Assembly: GCF_002224125.1 (NCBI RefSeq)
Contig: NZ_NCSM01000009.1
Span: forward strand, 75,470-139,469
Reading direction: 5' to 3'
Length of the DNA stretch: 64,000 nt
From: Streptomyces sp. NBS 14/10
Lineage (GTDB): Bacteria > Actinomycetota > Actinomycetes > Streptomycetales > Streptomycetaceae
The translations under genes and the position numbers were made by a program. Under the pieces are notes generated by a model, which saw only the letters and a list, made by a program, of their open reading frames with translations, did no database searches and had not been told where the DNA came from. The first letter of the stretch is position 1. Every line of letters starts with the position of its first letter. Positions 1-9,160 of this stretch are shown one piece after another.

Positions 1-179
1 AGGCGGTAATGCAGGCGCTTCGCGTCGTTCTCGTTGCGTGCGGAGTACATCACTTCCATCTCGACCGCTCCGCACACAGCCAGTACGCCATCCTCGTGGA
101 GCGGGTCGAGAACCTCCGCCACCTTCGGCTTGCGCCATCGCTGGAGAGCGGAGTTGTCGATCAGGAAGCGCTCACTCAC
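1..179 (-). CDS. VapC-like PIN-domain toxin, N-terminal part
   Basis: The minus-strand frame starts with GTG at 179 and runs off the left edge of the window, so only the first 59 or so codons are visible. The start of the protein reads SERFLIDNSALQRW, with the first conserved Asp of PIN-domain RNases (LIDNSAL) and a later Glu in CGAVEMEVMYS. The start overlaps the stop of the upstream antitoxin by four bases (GTGA), the usual translational coupling of a VapBC module. By family it would be an RNA-cleaving toxin neutralised by its partner. The family call is firm; activity cannot be judged from a fragment. Confidence 0.85.
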   Translation of the reverse strand, partial: MSERFLIDNSALQRWRKPKVAEVLDPLHEDGVLAVCGAVEMEVMYSARNENDAKRLHYR

Positions 180-388
180 GCCATGTTCCTGCTGTCGGGC
201 TCCGTCCGGCTGTCGTAGGTCAGGTCCAGGTCACCGGACTTGATCGCGTCGATACCCTCCTGCCGCAGGCGACGCTTGACGGCCTCCTCCATGGCCATGC
301 GCACAGCCTTCGCCTTCGTCTTCACGCCGTACAGGCGCATGGCGTGTTCCACCATCTCATCGTCGAGATCGATCATGGTGCGCGACAT
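176..388 (-). CDS. VapB-like type II antitoxin
   Basis: This 70-residue protein starts MSRTMIDLDDEMVEHAMR and carries the ribbon-helix-helix pattern of VapB antitoxins: a short beta strand (TMIDLDDE) followed by a KAKAVRMAMEEAVKRR helix. The charged C-terminal tail is the part that normally wraps the toxin. Its stop overlaps the start of the PIN-domain gene downstream, so the two form one operon. By family it binds and neutralises the toxin and represses its own promoter. It is unrelated to the sugar-degradation genes and probably marks the edge of the locus. Confidence 0.88.
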   Translation of the reverse strand: MSRTMIDLDDEMVEHAMRLYGVKTKAKAVRMAMEEAVKRRLRQEGIDAIKSGDLDLTYDSRTEPDSRNMA

Positions 389-420
389 CGAAAGCTCCTC
401 TCGCCGGGCGCAGCGGCACT

Positions 421-751
421 CAAAATGAGAGCATTCTCAGGCGCTGAAGTGGTGTCGTTTTGGGGTCGATGGTCGTCCGGGTGCCGATACAGCCGAGCGC
501 GGACAGTGAAACCCGGCAACTACCCGGAGACCAGCCTGTGCCGCTCGAAAAGTCGTCGCTGCACGTCACGCGGCGTATCGGTACTCGCTGATGAGGCCGC
601 CGAGGATCCGGGTTCGCAGCAGTCGGTGAGCGTGCGTTGGGGTCCGTTGCGGCAGGCTGACTCTGGGCATCGGGGGGAGCTGGGTGCGCGTGCGAGCCCT
701 GGTGGGGCCGGTGCTCGTGGCGCGCTGGGGACTCCGCCCTGGCTGTCGGGT
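421..751. other. 331-bp gap, no intact gene
   Basis: This stretch separates the VapBC module from the carbohydrate locus. No convincing gene or hairpin is visible. On the minus strand a short open tail (about 652 to 566) ends in a stop after LRTRILGGLISEYRYAA, which looks like the end of a once longer protein, possibly a mobile-element protein; I cannot assign it. It may be a rearrangement scar at the edge of the locus. Confidence 0.4.
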
Positions 752-3034
752 TCAGGCCGGGTACGGCAGGTCGGCCTCCGAGGTGCCGGCGGGCTGGGTG
801 TGCACGGTTGCGTTCGGGCCGCCGATCCGCAGCCGCCACGGGTGCGGGCTGTCGGTGGTCACGTGCAGGTGGCCGCCCCGGCGGCGCAGGTGGAAGCGGG
901 CCGTCTCACCGGGGCCGTCGGTGTTGGGGATCACCACGGTGTGCTCGGCGCCGTCGGCGAAGGCGTGCACGCGCAGTTCGACGCCGTCCGCCCAGGCGGA
1001 GACCGGGTGCTGATCGTCGGCGGCCAGCGCGATGACCGAGTCCGGGCGGGCCAGCAGCGGCAGGGTGTGGAAGCCGTGCTGCTCACGGGTCCAGCGCGGA
1101 CCGGTGACCTGAGCGCCCGTCAGCACATTGGTCCAGGTGCCTTCCGGCACGTAGTACTCGACTGTGCCGTCGTCGGTGAAGACCGGGGCGACGAGCAGGT
1201 CGTCGCCGAGCATGTACTGCCGGTCGAGGGTGGCGGCGGCCGGGTCGTCGGGGAACTCCAGCACCATGGCGCGCATCACCGGGACACCGGTGGTGTGCGC
1301 GTGCTGCGCGGCGCGCTGGAGGTACGGGGCGAGGCGGTGCTTGAGCAGGGTGAACTCGCGGGTGACGTCGACGGCCTCCTCGCCGTAGTCCCACGGCACG
1401 CGGTACGACTTGCTGCCGTGCAGGCGGCTGTGCGAGGAGAGCAGCCCGAACTGCACCCAGCGCTTGAAGGTGGCCGGGGTCGGGGTGCCCTCGAAGCCGC
1501 CGATGTCATGGCTCCAGAAACCGAAGCCGGACAGGCCGAGGGAGAGTCCGCCGCGCAGCGACTCGGCCATGGCGTTGAAGTGGGACTCGCAGTCGCCGCC
1601 CCAGTGGACCGGGTACTGCTGGCCGCCGGCGGTGGCGGACCGGGCGAAGAGCAGCGCCTCGCCCTCGCCTCGCTCGGCGCGCAGCAGGTCGAAGACGGCC
1701 TGGTTGAAGAGGTGGGTGTAGTAGTTGTGCATCCGCTCGGGGTCGGAGCCGTCGTGCCAGAGGACGTCGGTGGGGATGCGCTCGCCGAAGTCGGTCTTGA
1801 AGCAGTCCACGCCCTGGTCGAGCAGCGTCTTCAGTTTGCCGGTGTACCAGTCGCGGGCAGCCGGGTTGGTGAAGTCCACCAGGGCCATGCCGGGCTGCCA
1901 CAGGTCCCACTGCCACACGCTGCCGTCCGGGCGCCGCACCAGGTAGCCCTCGCGCATGCCCTCTTCGAACATCGCCGACTTCTGTGCGATGTACGGGTTG
2001 ATCCAGGCGGAGATCCGCAGTCCCTGCTGCTTGAGCCTGTTCAGCATGCCGGCCGGGTCGGGGAAGGTCTCCGGGTCCCATACGAAGTCGCACCACTGGT
2101 AGGCGCGCATCCAGAAGCAGTCGAAGTGGAAGACGCTCAGCGGGATGCCGCGCTCGGCCATGCCGTCGATGAAGCGGCCCACCGTGGCCTCGTCGTAGTC
2201 GGTGGTGAAGGACGTGGTCAGCCACAGGCCCAGTGCCCAGGCGGGCGGCAGGGCCGGGCGGCCGGTGAGCGCGGTGTAGCGTTCCAGGATCTGCTTCGGG
2301 GTCGGGCCGTGGACGACGAAGTACTCCAGCGACTGGTCCTCGACGCTGAACTGGACCTGGCCGACCGATTCGGAGCCGACCTCGTAGCTGACCTTGCCGG
2401 GGTGGTTCACGAAGACGCCGTATCCACGGTTGGTCAGGTGGAACGGGATGTTCTTGTAGGCCTGTTCGCTGCTGGTGCCGCCGTCGGCTTGCCAGATGTC
2501 GACGGTCTGCCCGTTCTTGACGAACGGGGTGAAACGCTCCCCCAGGCCGTAGACCAGCTCTCCGACGTCCAAGGAGAGCTGGCCGAGCATGTAGTGGCGG
2601 CCCTCGGCGTCGGTGACGAAACCGGTGCCGCGCTCGCCAGCGGAGGTCAGCACCCGTCCGTCGGCGATGAACTCCAGCAGCCACGGCTGTTCCGTGTCCA
2701 CCCGCAGCGTCAGTTCGCCGGAGGACAGCTCCAGCACCGCTCCGTCCCGGCGTACCTTGCCGGCGTCCGCACCGGCGCCGGGCAACGCGAACTCCGGTCC
2801 CCAGCGCACCGATCCGGCATGGTGGGTGGTCCGCACGCCGATGATCCCCTCGGCCGGGGACCAGCACTCCACCGTCAGCAGCGGGCTGTTGAGGGTCTGC
2901 CCTCGTCGGCTCACGTGTTTCACGGGTGCGTACAGCGTCATCCGGTGGTCATCGGCGTGGATGTCGGCGACCTCGGTGGCATAGCGGGCGGTGCGGCCCG
3001 GACGCATCAGCCAGTAGCCGTCCGTGAACTTCAT
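752..3034 (-). CDS. Alpha-xylosidase, GH31 (YicI-like)
   Basis: This 760-residue cytoplasmic glycosidase starts MKFTDGYWLMRPG, the typical opening of YicI-type alpha-xylosidases. The nucleophile motif FKTDFGERIP lies near residue 412 and the acid/base segment HWGGDCES near 480, matching the spacing of Escherichia coli YicI (D416/D482). There is no signal peptide. The expected role is to release xylose from the non-reducing end of imported xyloglucan oligosaccharides, working alternately with the GH3 enzyme encoded upstream. It is the last gene of a minus-strand unit starting at the GH3 gene, and its ATG overlaps the stop of a GH1 fragment (ATGA). It is full length. Confidence 0.92.
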   Translation of the reverse strand: MKFTDGYWLMRPGRTARYATEVADIHADDHRMTLYAPVKHVSRRGQTLNSPLLTVECWSPAEGIIGVRTTHHAGSVRWGPEFALPGAGADAGKVRRDGAVLELSSGELTLRVDTEQPWLLEFIADGRVLTSAGERGTGFVTDAEGRHYMLGQLSLDVGELVYGLGERFTPFVKNGQTVDIWQADGGTSSEQAYKNIPFHLTNRGYGVFVNHPGKVSYEVGSESVGQVQFSVEDQSLEYFVVHGPTPKQILERYTALTGRPALPPAWALGLWLTTSFTTDYDEATVGRFIDGMAERGIPLSVFHFDCFWMRAYQWCDFVWDPETFPDPAGMLNRLKQQGLRISAWINPYIAQKSAMFEEGMREGYLVRRPDGSVWQWDLWQPGMALVDFTNPAARDWYTGKLKTLLDQGVDCFKTDFGERIPTDVLWHDGSDPERMHNYYTHLFNQAVFDLLRAERGEGEALLFARSATAGGQQYPVHWGGDCESHFNAMAESLRGGLSLGLSGFGFWSHDIGGFEGTPTPATFKRWVQFGLLSSHSRLHGSKSYRVPWDYGEEAVDVTREFTLLKHRLAPYLQRAAQHAHTTGVPVMRAMVLEFPDDPAAATLDRQYMLGDDLLVAPVFTDDGTVEYYVPEGTWTNVLTGAQVTGPRWTREQHGFHTLPLLARPDSVIALAADDQHPVSAWADGVELRVHAFADGAEHTVVIPNTDGPGETARFHLRRRGGHLHVTTDSPHPWRLRIGGPNATVHTQPAGTSEADLPYPA

Positions 3035-3166
3035 CGGGCACGTTCCTCCGTCCGCGCGTGGTGCGCGGTGATCAGGCCCCGGTACCAGTGGTAGCTGTCC
3101 TTGGGGGTGTGGTTCAGGGTGTCGTAATCGATGTGGGCCAGGCCGAATCGCTGGTCACGGCCTGGC
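3032..3166 (-). pseudogene. C-terminal fragment of a GH1 beta-glucosidase
   Basis: Between GH3 and GH31 the minus strand encodes about 40 codons reading DQRFGLAHIDYDTLNHTPK followed by DSYHWYRGLITAHHAR. This is the characteristic C-terminal end of GH1 beta-glucosidases (the R-F-G-L-x-H-I-D-Y pattern followed by K-x-S-x-x-W-Y). An in-frame TAG lies just upstream, so the rest of the enzyme, including both catalytic Glu residues, is missing. Its stop overlaps the start of GH31, so the original operon was presumably GH3-GH1-GH31. A GH1 N-terminal fragment lies after the other GH3 gene, at 26256. Confidence 0.85.
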
Positions 3167-3199
3167 GCCTACACCGTGCACATGGGGTCGATGCGGACC

Positions 3200-6040
3200 T
3201 CAGACGGAGAAGGTGACGCGCGCGAGCCGCACCGGGCCACGCAGTCCGAGGCGGACGTCGTGCACACCGGCCGCCACGACGACGGGGGCGCTCACCGTGG
3301 TGTAGTCGTAGGGCCCGGCCGTACCTGGGGACAGCGTGAGCACTGCCAGGACCGGACCGTCATCCAGCGAGAGTTCGACCGTGCCCTCACCCGCGGCCTC
3401 CACCGTGATTCCGGCAGCCCCGTTGCCGAAGTCACAGTCACGGAACACCAACTCGCCGCCCCGGCCGGCCACAGGGGCGACGGAGTCACCGGACGTCTTC
3501 GCGCGGTCCACGATCTCCGTGGCGCTCTGGTCGTCGAAGTCCACCGCCTCCAGGCCGCCCACCATCACCGGCCGGGGGGCGGACGGCTCGCCGTCGAGGT
3601 CGATGGTCTGGATCAGGCGGATGTCCTCGCTGGACGCTCCGACGAGGATCTCGTGGAGGCCCGGCGCCACCCGCTGACGTCCCTGCGCCACGTCCCAGAA
3701 CGCGAACGCCGACATCGGCACCCGGAAGGCGATCTCCGTGACCTCGCCTGGCGCGAGCGTCACGCGCTGGTGCGCTGCCAGTTCCCTGCGGGGCCGCGGC
3801 ACCGACGGCTCCATGGCCCGGGTATAGAGCTGGGCGACCTCGTCCGCGGTGACGTCACCGGTGTTGGAGACCGTGAAGGACACGTGCAGTGTCCCGTCCT
3901 CGACGCGAGTCGTGAGGCCTTCGTAGGAGAAGGACGCGTACGACAGGCCGTGGCCGAACGGGAAGAGAGGCGTGCCCTCGAAGTAGAGGTAGGTCTGGCG
4001 GCCGCCGATCACGTCGTAGTCGAGGAGGTCGGGCAGGTCGGCGTCGTCGGCGTACCAGGTCTGCGGGAGGCGGCCGGCGGGGGAGACGTCGCCGGCCAGG
4101 ATCCGGGCCAGGGCGCTGCCGGCCGCCTGGCCGCCGTGGGCCGTCCACAGCAGCGCCGGCACCTCCGCGTGATCGACCGCGTACGGGTACGCCGACGCCA
4201 GTGCCAGCACCGTGTTCGGGTTGGCCCCGCGGGCCGCGCGCAGGAGGCGCTCCTGGTGGCCGGGGAGGGCCAGGGTGTTGCGGTCCTCGGTCTCGCGTCC
4301 GTTGATGTGCGGATCGTTACCCGCGACCACCAGGACCACGTCCGCCTGTGAAGCGACTCGGCTCACCGCGTCCTCGCCGCTTTCGACGACGACGACCTCG
4401 AAGATCTCCCCGGTCCCGTCGGCAGCCTTGACGCCGTCGGCGGCGACGGAGACGGGGTGACCCGTACCGAGGTGCCGGAGAAGGTGCCCGTTGTCGTGCG
4501 GTTCCAGGCGGAACGTCTCCTGGACGATCCAGCCTCCGGGCTGGTCGGCGGAGGCTCGGACATGACCGTCCTCGGCGACGGAGAGATAGCGGCCGTCGGG
4601 GGCGCGCAGGGTCAGCACGCCCTCGCCCCAGTCGATGAGGGAGAGCTCGGTGCCGGTCGCGTCGGTGGTGAGCGGGGGCAGGTCCGTCCGGCCCGCGAGC
4701 AGGGCCGGGTCGAGGGCGCCTTCGGCGCCGCGGACCTCGTCGTCGGCGTCCGCCTCGGGCACATGCAGGAAGGTGCCGGCTGAGGTCTTCAGCAGAATCC
4801 GGTCCACGCCCTCCGCGAACCGCACACGCTCCGCGCCGAACCGCTCGCGCAGGCCCGCGAGCGGGGTGGAGCGGTGGATGAGTGTGCCGCTGTACCAGTC
4901 GAGTTTGCACTCGTCGGCGAGCGGGCCGACCACGGCGAGCCGGGTGTCCGGGGCGAGCGGCAGCAGGCCGCCGTCGTTCTTGAGCAGCACGACCGCCTGC
5001 TCGGCGGCCTCCTGGGCGAGGGCGCGGTGGGCCGGGGTGTCGAAATCCGTGGTGTGCGCGTGCGGGTCGTACTCCGGGTCGAACTCGCCGAGGCGGAAGC
5101 GGACCGAGAGCTGGCGGCGGACCGCCGCGTCGATGTCCGACTTGGTCAGCAGGCCCTTGTCGAGAGCGCCGCGTACCCGTGCGGTGATCTTCGAGCTGTC
5201 GGTGCCGTGGTCGGTGAAGCTGTCGACGCCGGCCCGCAGCGCGGCGGCCGTCGCCTCCTCGTGGGTGTCGAAGTAGTGCTCGGAGTCGACCAGGTTGGAG
5301 GGCGCGCCCGCGTCCGAGCAGACCAGCAGGTCCTCGTCGGTCCAGGTGCGCAGATGCTCGCGCAGATAGGGCGAGACATGGTTCGGGCGGCCGTTGACCA
5401 GGTTGTACGCCGGCATCACACCGGCCACGGCGCCCGCCTCGACCGCCTCGCGGAAGGCGCGCAGGTCGTATTCGTGCAGGACGCGCGGGCGGACCGAGGA
5501 GGACGTGACGTCGCGTCCCGTCTCGTTGTTGTGGGCCAGCCAGTGCTTGAGGACGGGCGCGGTGCGCCAGTACGTCGGGTGCTCACCGCGCAGGCCGCGG
5601 GTGTAGGCGGTGGCGATGGCCGAGGTGAGCTTCGGGTCCTCCGAGTAGCCCTCCTCGTTGCGGCCCCACAGAGGGTGGCGCAGCAGGTTCACGGTCGGCG
5701 CCCAGACGTTCAGGCCCACGCGGTCGTCGCGGGCGCGCATCGCCCGGACCTCCTTGGACACCGCCTCGCCGACCCGTCGTACGAGATCCGTGTTCCAGGT
5801 CGCACCCAGGCCCACCGCCTGCGGGAAGACGGTGGCCGGACCCATCCAGGCCACGCCGTGCAGGGCCTCCTGGCCGGTGCGGAACGCGTCGACGCCGAGC
5901 CGCTCCACGGCGGGCGCGCACTGGTGCAGGAATCCGATCTTCTCGTCGAGGGTGAGCCGCGAGAGAAGGTCCTCGGCGCGCTTCGCGAACGGCAGTTGCC
6001 GATCGCGGAAAGGCGGAACTGGCGGCGTGTGTGCGGTCAC
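3200..6040 (-). CDS. Beta-glucosidase, GH3, with inserted beta-trefoil-like domain
   Basis: This 946-residue protein has no signal peptide. The N-terminal GH3 barrel includes KHWLAHNNE and a nucleophile motif LVCSDAGAPSNL near residue 242. The C-terminal sandwich has GETEDRN-type residues (NGRETEDRNTLALP), then a fibronectin-III-like region (TFTVSNTGDVTADEVAQLYTR type) and a final jelly-roll resembling CBM6. Between the two catalytic domains, about residues 415-545, sits an extra segment with repeats such as GEGVLTLRAPDGRYLSV, resembling a fascin or ricin-type beta-trefoil. It probably removes glucose from xyloglucan oligosaccharides after the alpha-xylosidase. The promoter at 6078-6120 has the locus operator. 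A paralogue is at 23394-26243. Confidence 0.92.
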   Translation of the reverse strand: MTAHTPPVPPFRDRQLPFAKRAEDLLSRLTLDEKIGFLHQCAPAVERLGVDAFRTGQEALHGVAWMGPATVFPQAVGLGATWNTDLVRRVGEAVSKEVRAMRARDDRVGLNVWAPTVNLLRHPLWGRNEEGYSEDPKLTSAIATAYTRGLRGEHPTYWRTAPVLKHWLAHNNETGRDVTSSSVRPRVLHEYDLRAFREAVEAGAVAGVMPAYNLVNGRPNHVSPYLREHLRTWTDEDLLVCSDAGAPSNLVDSEHYFDTHEEATAAALRAGVDSFTDHGTDSSKITARVRGALDKGLLTKSDIDAAVRRQLSVRFRLGEFDPEYDPHAHTTDFDTPAHRALAQEAAEQAVVLLKNDGGLLPLAPDTRLAVVGPLADECKLDWYSGTLIHRSTPLAGLRERFGAERVRFAEGVDRILLKTSAGTFLHVPEADADDEVRGAEGALDPALLAGRTDLPPLTTDATGTELSLIDWGEGVLTLRAPDGRYLSVAEDGHVRASADQPGGWIVQETFRLEPHDNGHLLRHLGTGHPVSVAADGVKAADGTGEIFEVVVVESGEDAVSRVASQADVVLVVAGNDPHINGRETEDRNTLALPGHQERLLRAARGANPNTVLALASAYPYAVDHAEVPALLWTAHGGQAAGSALARILAGDVSPAGRLPQTWYADDADLPDLLDYDVIGGRQTYLYFEGTPLFPFGHGLSYASFSYEGLTTRVEDGTLHVSFTVSNTGDVTADEVAQLYTRAMEPSVPRPRRELAAHQRVTLAPGEVTEIAFRVPMSAFAFWDVAQGRQRVAPGLHEILVGASSEDIRLIQTIDLDGEPSAPRPVMVGGLEAVDFDDQSATEIVDRAKTSGDSVAPVAGRGGELVFRDCDFGNGAAGITVEAAGEGTVELSLDDGPVLAVLTLSPGTAGPYDYTTVSAPVVVAAGVHDVRLGLRGPVRLARVTFSV

Positions 6041-6077
6041 TTGGGGGTCCCCTTGCGGTGGAGCGGTGGAAACGCTT

Positions 6078-6120
6078 TCGAAGCGCTTCGATGCTCAATC
6101 GACCCGGGGGTGGGTGTCAA
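6078..6120 (-). promoter_or_regulatory. Promoter and operator of the first GH3 operon
   Basis: On the minus strand a perfect -35 box TTGACA (6120-6115) lies 23 bp before the perfect palindrome TCGAAGCGCTTCGA (6091-6078). A 17-bp spacer would place a weak -10 (TGAGCA) directly against the palindrome, so a bound repressor would block RNA polymerase. The central CG and 14-bp symmetry are typical of LacI-family operators. Confidence 0.82.
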
Positions 6121-6218
6121 GACACCCCGGCGCAATATCTTCGACTCCTGACCGTTATTCAGGTGAGATATGAGTGCGGCCAGTCCTCCACAGCTCGGAG
6201 GAATCCTGGAATCGACCC

Positions 6219-6271
6219 TTGTGCGCCCCCACACCTTCACTTAACCTCGCAGCAACATCGAAGCGCTTCGA
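6219..6271 (+). promoter_or_regulatory. Promoter and operator of the ABC transporter operon
   Basis: A -35 like TTGTGC (6219-6224), a 17-bp spacer and a -10 TAACCT (6242-6247) precede the palindrome TCGAAGCGCTTCGA (6258-6271), which would sit just after the transcription start. The same promoter layout, base for base at the -35 and -10, occurs on the minus strand at 32186-32238 before a transporter relic. Confidence 0.8.
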
Positions 6272-6410
6272 CTGCGAGGCCGCCCACTTGTGGGTTGGGT
6301 GCCCCTCGGTAGTGGTCGGAGGACTGCTTCAGCTCAGCCAACTCCACCAAGGACACTACAGCCGACGGCCCACCGCCGAGTGTCCGGGTGCGCCATGAAG
6401 GGTTGACGCA

Positions 6411-8090
6411 ATGACGCCGAATGCCGCCTCCATCTCCTCAGGACCCAGCCGGAGAAGCTTCCTCGCTTCCACGGCGGTCGCCACCGCAGCGGTGGCCGGC
6501 GGGATGCCGCTGCTCACCGCCTGCGGCGGTTCGGACAGCGGATCGCGAGAGGGTGCCACGTCGGGCAAGGCAGCGGACAAGCTGCTCCCGGCGTACGTCG
6601 CCAGCACGATCGCCAAGCCGGACCTTCCGTCGAAGAACGGTTCGTCGGCCGGCTACACCGGCAAGATCGACCTCGCGGACCTCGCCACCTCGGTTCCGGA
6701 CAAGCTCGGCACCGGCGCCCCCTTCAAGATCATGTCCCCGTTCTGGGGCACCCCGCCGAAGCCCGGGTGCGCCTACTACACGGCGCTCGACGCCGCGGCG
6801 GGCACCAAGATCACCTGGCAGAACCAGGACGGCATCACCTACGGCGAGAAGCTCGGCGCCGTCCTCGCCTCCAGCTCCATACCCGACATGGTGGTCGTGC
6901 CCAGCTGGGAGCTGGTCGGCAAGCTCTCGAGCGCGGTGACCGCGAAGTTCATGGACCTCGGCCCGTATCTGGCGGGCGACAAGGTCAAGAAGTACCCGAA
7001 CCTGGCCGCGATCCCGTCCGACTCCTGGCGCATGTCCATCTTCGGCGGCGCGCTGCGCGGCATCCCGATGCCCGCCGCCCCCGTGCCCGGCATCGTGCCC
7101 TACTACCGCAAGGACATCTTCGACAAGAAGGGCTACACCGTCCCCAAGTCGGCCGACGAGTTCCTCAGCTGGGCCAAGGAGGCCACCAGCTCCAAGGCCA
7201 AGGTGTGGGCCTGTGGTGACATGAGGTGGTCGGCGGCAGGCTTCTTTGGTGTCCTGCCCGCCGGGTCGCTCGGCTGGAACATCGGGGACGACGGCAAGCT
7301 GACGTACCGCATCGAGCACCCCGAGTACCTCGAACACCTGGAGTGGGTCCGCAAGCTGTTCGACGCCGGCGTGGTTCATCCCGACGACAAGGCAAACACG
7401 GGCGACGCCGGCCAGCGGTTCACCGCCGGGCAGATCCTGGTCTACAACCAGAACGCGTCCGACTGGTACGGCAGGACCGCCGAACAGGCCAAGTCCAACC
7501 CGGACTTCGTGATCGAGGGCATGGACTACTTCGGCGCCGACGGCGGCAACCCGACGCTGTACGCCGGCCAGCCGGCCAGCATCTGGTCGATGATCCGCAA
7601 GGGCGCCTCGAAGGAGACGATCGAGAACGCGCTGGCCGCCGCCAACTTCGCGGCAGCGCCCTACGGCACCAAGGAGCGGATGCTCGTCGACTACGGCGTC
7701 GAGGGCACCCACTACACGGTCGAGAACGGCGTCCCGGTCAAGAACGACAAGGGCAACTCCGAGGTGATCAACGCCTGGCCGATGCTGGCGGCCCCGGCTC
7801 CCTACACGGCCCACCCCGACTTGCCCGAGATCGCCCGCAAGCAGGTCGAGTGGCAGCAGCGGCAGGGCGCCTTCATGAAGAAGACATCCACCTACGGCAT
7901 GAACATCATCGAACCGGCCCGCTACGCGACCCTCTCCAGCCAGTTCGAGCAGATGGAGATGGACTTCGTGCGCGGCCACAAGAAGCTGTCCGATGTGCAG
8001 CAGGCGATCTCCACCTGGAAGTCCTCCGGTGGCGACAAGCTGCGTGACTGGTACAAGAAGCTTCTCGAGAAGAACGGCAGCGGCAACTGA
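6411..8090 (+). CDS. Extracellular sugar-binding lipoprotein of an ABC transporter
   Basis: The 559-residue protein has a twin-arginine signal (SRRSFLAS) and a lipobox LLTAC, giving a predicted lipidated Cys38. The rest fits the large solute-binding proteins of the LplA type, which work with LplB/LplC permeases. It ends at 8090 and the first permease starts on the same base, so the three genes are co-translated. No ATPase gene is present; Streptomyces commonly uses a shared MsiK ATPase for such importers. The likely cargo is xyloglucan oligosaccharides, inferred from the neighbouring GH74, GH42 and GH95 genes. The upstream operator at 6258 suggests substrate-inducible expression. Confidence 0.9.
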   Translation: MTPNAASISSGPSRRSFLASTAVATAAVAGGMPLLTACGGSDSGSREGATSGKAADKLLPAYVASTIAKPDLPSKNGSSAGYTGKIDLADLATSVPDKLGTGAPFKIMSPFWGTPPKPGCAYYTALDAAAGTKITWQNQDGITYGEKLGAVLASSSIPDMVVVPSWELVGKLSSAVTAKFMDLGPYLAGDKVKKYPNLAAIPSDSWRMSIFGGALRGIPMPAAPVPGIVPYYRKDIFDKKGYTVPKSADEFLSWAKEATSSKAKVWACGDMRWSAAGFFGVLPAGSLGWNIGDDGKLTYRIEHPEYLEHLEWVRKLFDAGVVHPDDKANTGDAGQRFTAGQILVYNQNASDWYGRTAEQAKSNPDFVIEGMDYFGADGGNPTLYAGQPASIWSMIRKGASKETIENALAAANFAAAPYGTKERMLVDYGVEGTHYTVENGVPVKNDKGNSEVINAWPMLAAPAPYTAHPDLPEIARKQVEWQQRQGAFMKKTSTYGMNIIEPARYATLSSQFEQMEMDFVRGHKKLSDVQQAISTWKSSGGDKLRDWYKKLLEKNGSGN

Positions 8091-9160
8091 TGTCGCTCAC
8101 GGCCGGGAGCCGTCCCGACGGGACCCGTCCCCCCGCGGCCGTCGAGGAGCCGACGGCCGCGGTCGCCACCGCGGCGGCGAAGGACCGGGCGCCACACAAG
8201 ACGAGCAAGGCGAGTAAGGCCGGTAAGGCGGGCAAGGTCCCCTGGCGGGTCCGGCTGCGCCGGGACCGCGCGCTCATCCTGATGACCTTGCCCGTCATCA
8301 CCCTGCTCCTGATCTTCAACTACGTCCCGCTGCTCGGCAACGTCGTCGCGTTCCAGGAATACGACCCGTACGTCTCCAGCAACGGCATGACGGCGATCCT
8401 CCACAGTCCCTGGGTGGGCGTGGAGCAGTTCTCGCGGATGTTCGACGACCCGCTGTTCTGGAGCGCCACGAAGAACACCATCGTCCTGTTCGTGCTCCAA
8501 CTGGTGCTGTTCTTCCCGGTGCCCATCGTCCTCGCGCTGGTCATCAACAGCGTGATCCGGCCCCGGGTGCGGGCCGTGGCGCAGGCGATCATGTATCTGC
8601 CGCACTTCTTCTCCTGGGTCCTCGTGGTCACCGTCTTCCAGCAGATCCTCGGTGGCGCGGGCATCATCGCGCAGACCCTGGAGAAGCACGGGTGGACCGG
8701 CTTCGACCTGATGACCAACGCGGACCTCTTCAAGTACCTGGTCATCGGACAGTCCGTGTGGAAGGACGCCGGCTGGGGGATCATCGTCTTCCTCGCGGCC
8801 CTGTCCGCCGTCAGCACCGATCTGTACGAGGCCGCCGCCATGGACGGCGCGGGGCGCTGGCGACGCATGTGGCATGTCACCCTGCCCGCGCTGCGCCCGG
8901 TGATCGCGCTGCTGCTGGTCCTGCGGGTGGGCGACGCGCTGAGCGTGGGATTCGAGCAGTTCCTGCTCCAGCGGTACGCGGTCGGTGCGGGGGCCAGCGA
9001 GGTCCTCGACACCTACGTGTGGAACGTGGGTATCCAGAACGGCGACTTCAGCTATGCGGCCGCGGTCGGCCTCGTCAAGGGAGCCATCGGAGTGTGTCTC
9101 GTCCTGGGTGCGAACAAGGTCGCGCACCTGCTCGGCGAGCAGGGGGTGTACAAGAAGTGA
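8090..9160 (+). CDS. Sugar ABC transporter permease, LplB type
   Basis: This 356-residue membrane protein has a long Ala/Lys-rich cytoplasmic N-terminus (about 60 residues), then several hydrophobic segments starting with LILMTLPVITLLLIFNYV. The EAA loop that contacts the ATPase is visible near residue 245 (YEAAAMDGAGRWRRMWHVTL). It overlaps the binding-protein stop by one base and the next permease by four bases. It forms one half of the membrane channel of the importer. Confidence 0.93.
   Translation: MSLTAGSRPDGTRPPAAVEEPTAAVATAAAKDRAPHKTSKASKAGKAGKVPWRVRLRRDRALILMTLPVITLLLIFNYVPLLGNVVAFQEYDPYVSSNGMTAILHSPWVGVEQFSRMFDDPLFWSATKNTIVLFVLQLVLFFPVPIVLALVINSVIRPRVRAVAQAIMYLPHFFSWVLVVTVFQQILGGAGIIAQTLEKHGWTGFDLMTNADLFKYLVIGQSVWKDAGWGIIVFLAALSAVSTDLYEAAAMDGAGRWRRMWHVTLPALRPVIALLLVLRVGDALSVGFEQFLLQRYAVGAGASEVLDTYVWNVGIQNGDFSYAAAVGLVKGAIGVCLVLGANKVAHLLGEQGVYKK

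Noticed and set aside
38..3094. A 1018-codon open frame on the plus strand
   Set aside because: It is antisense to VapB and GH31. The composition is the usual high-GC shadow (Val/Gly/Arg/His-rich) with no recognisable domain.
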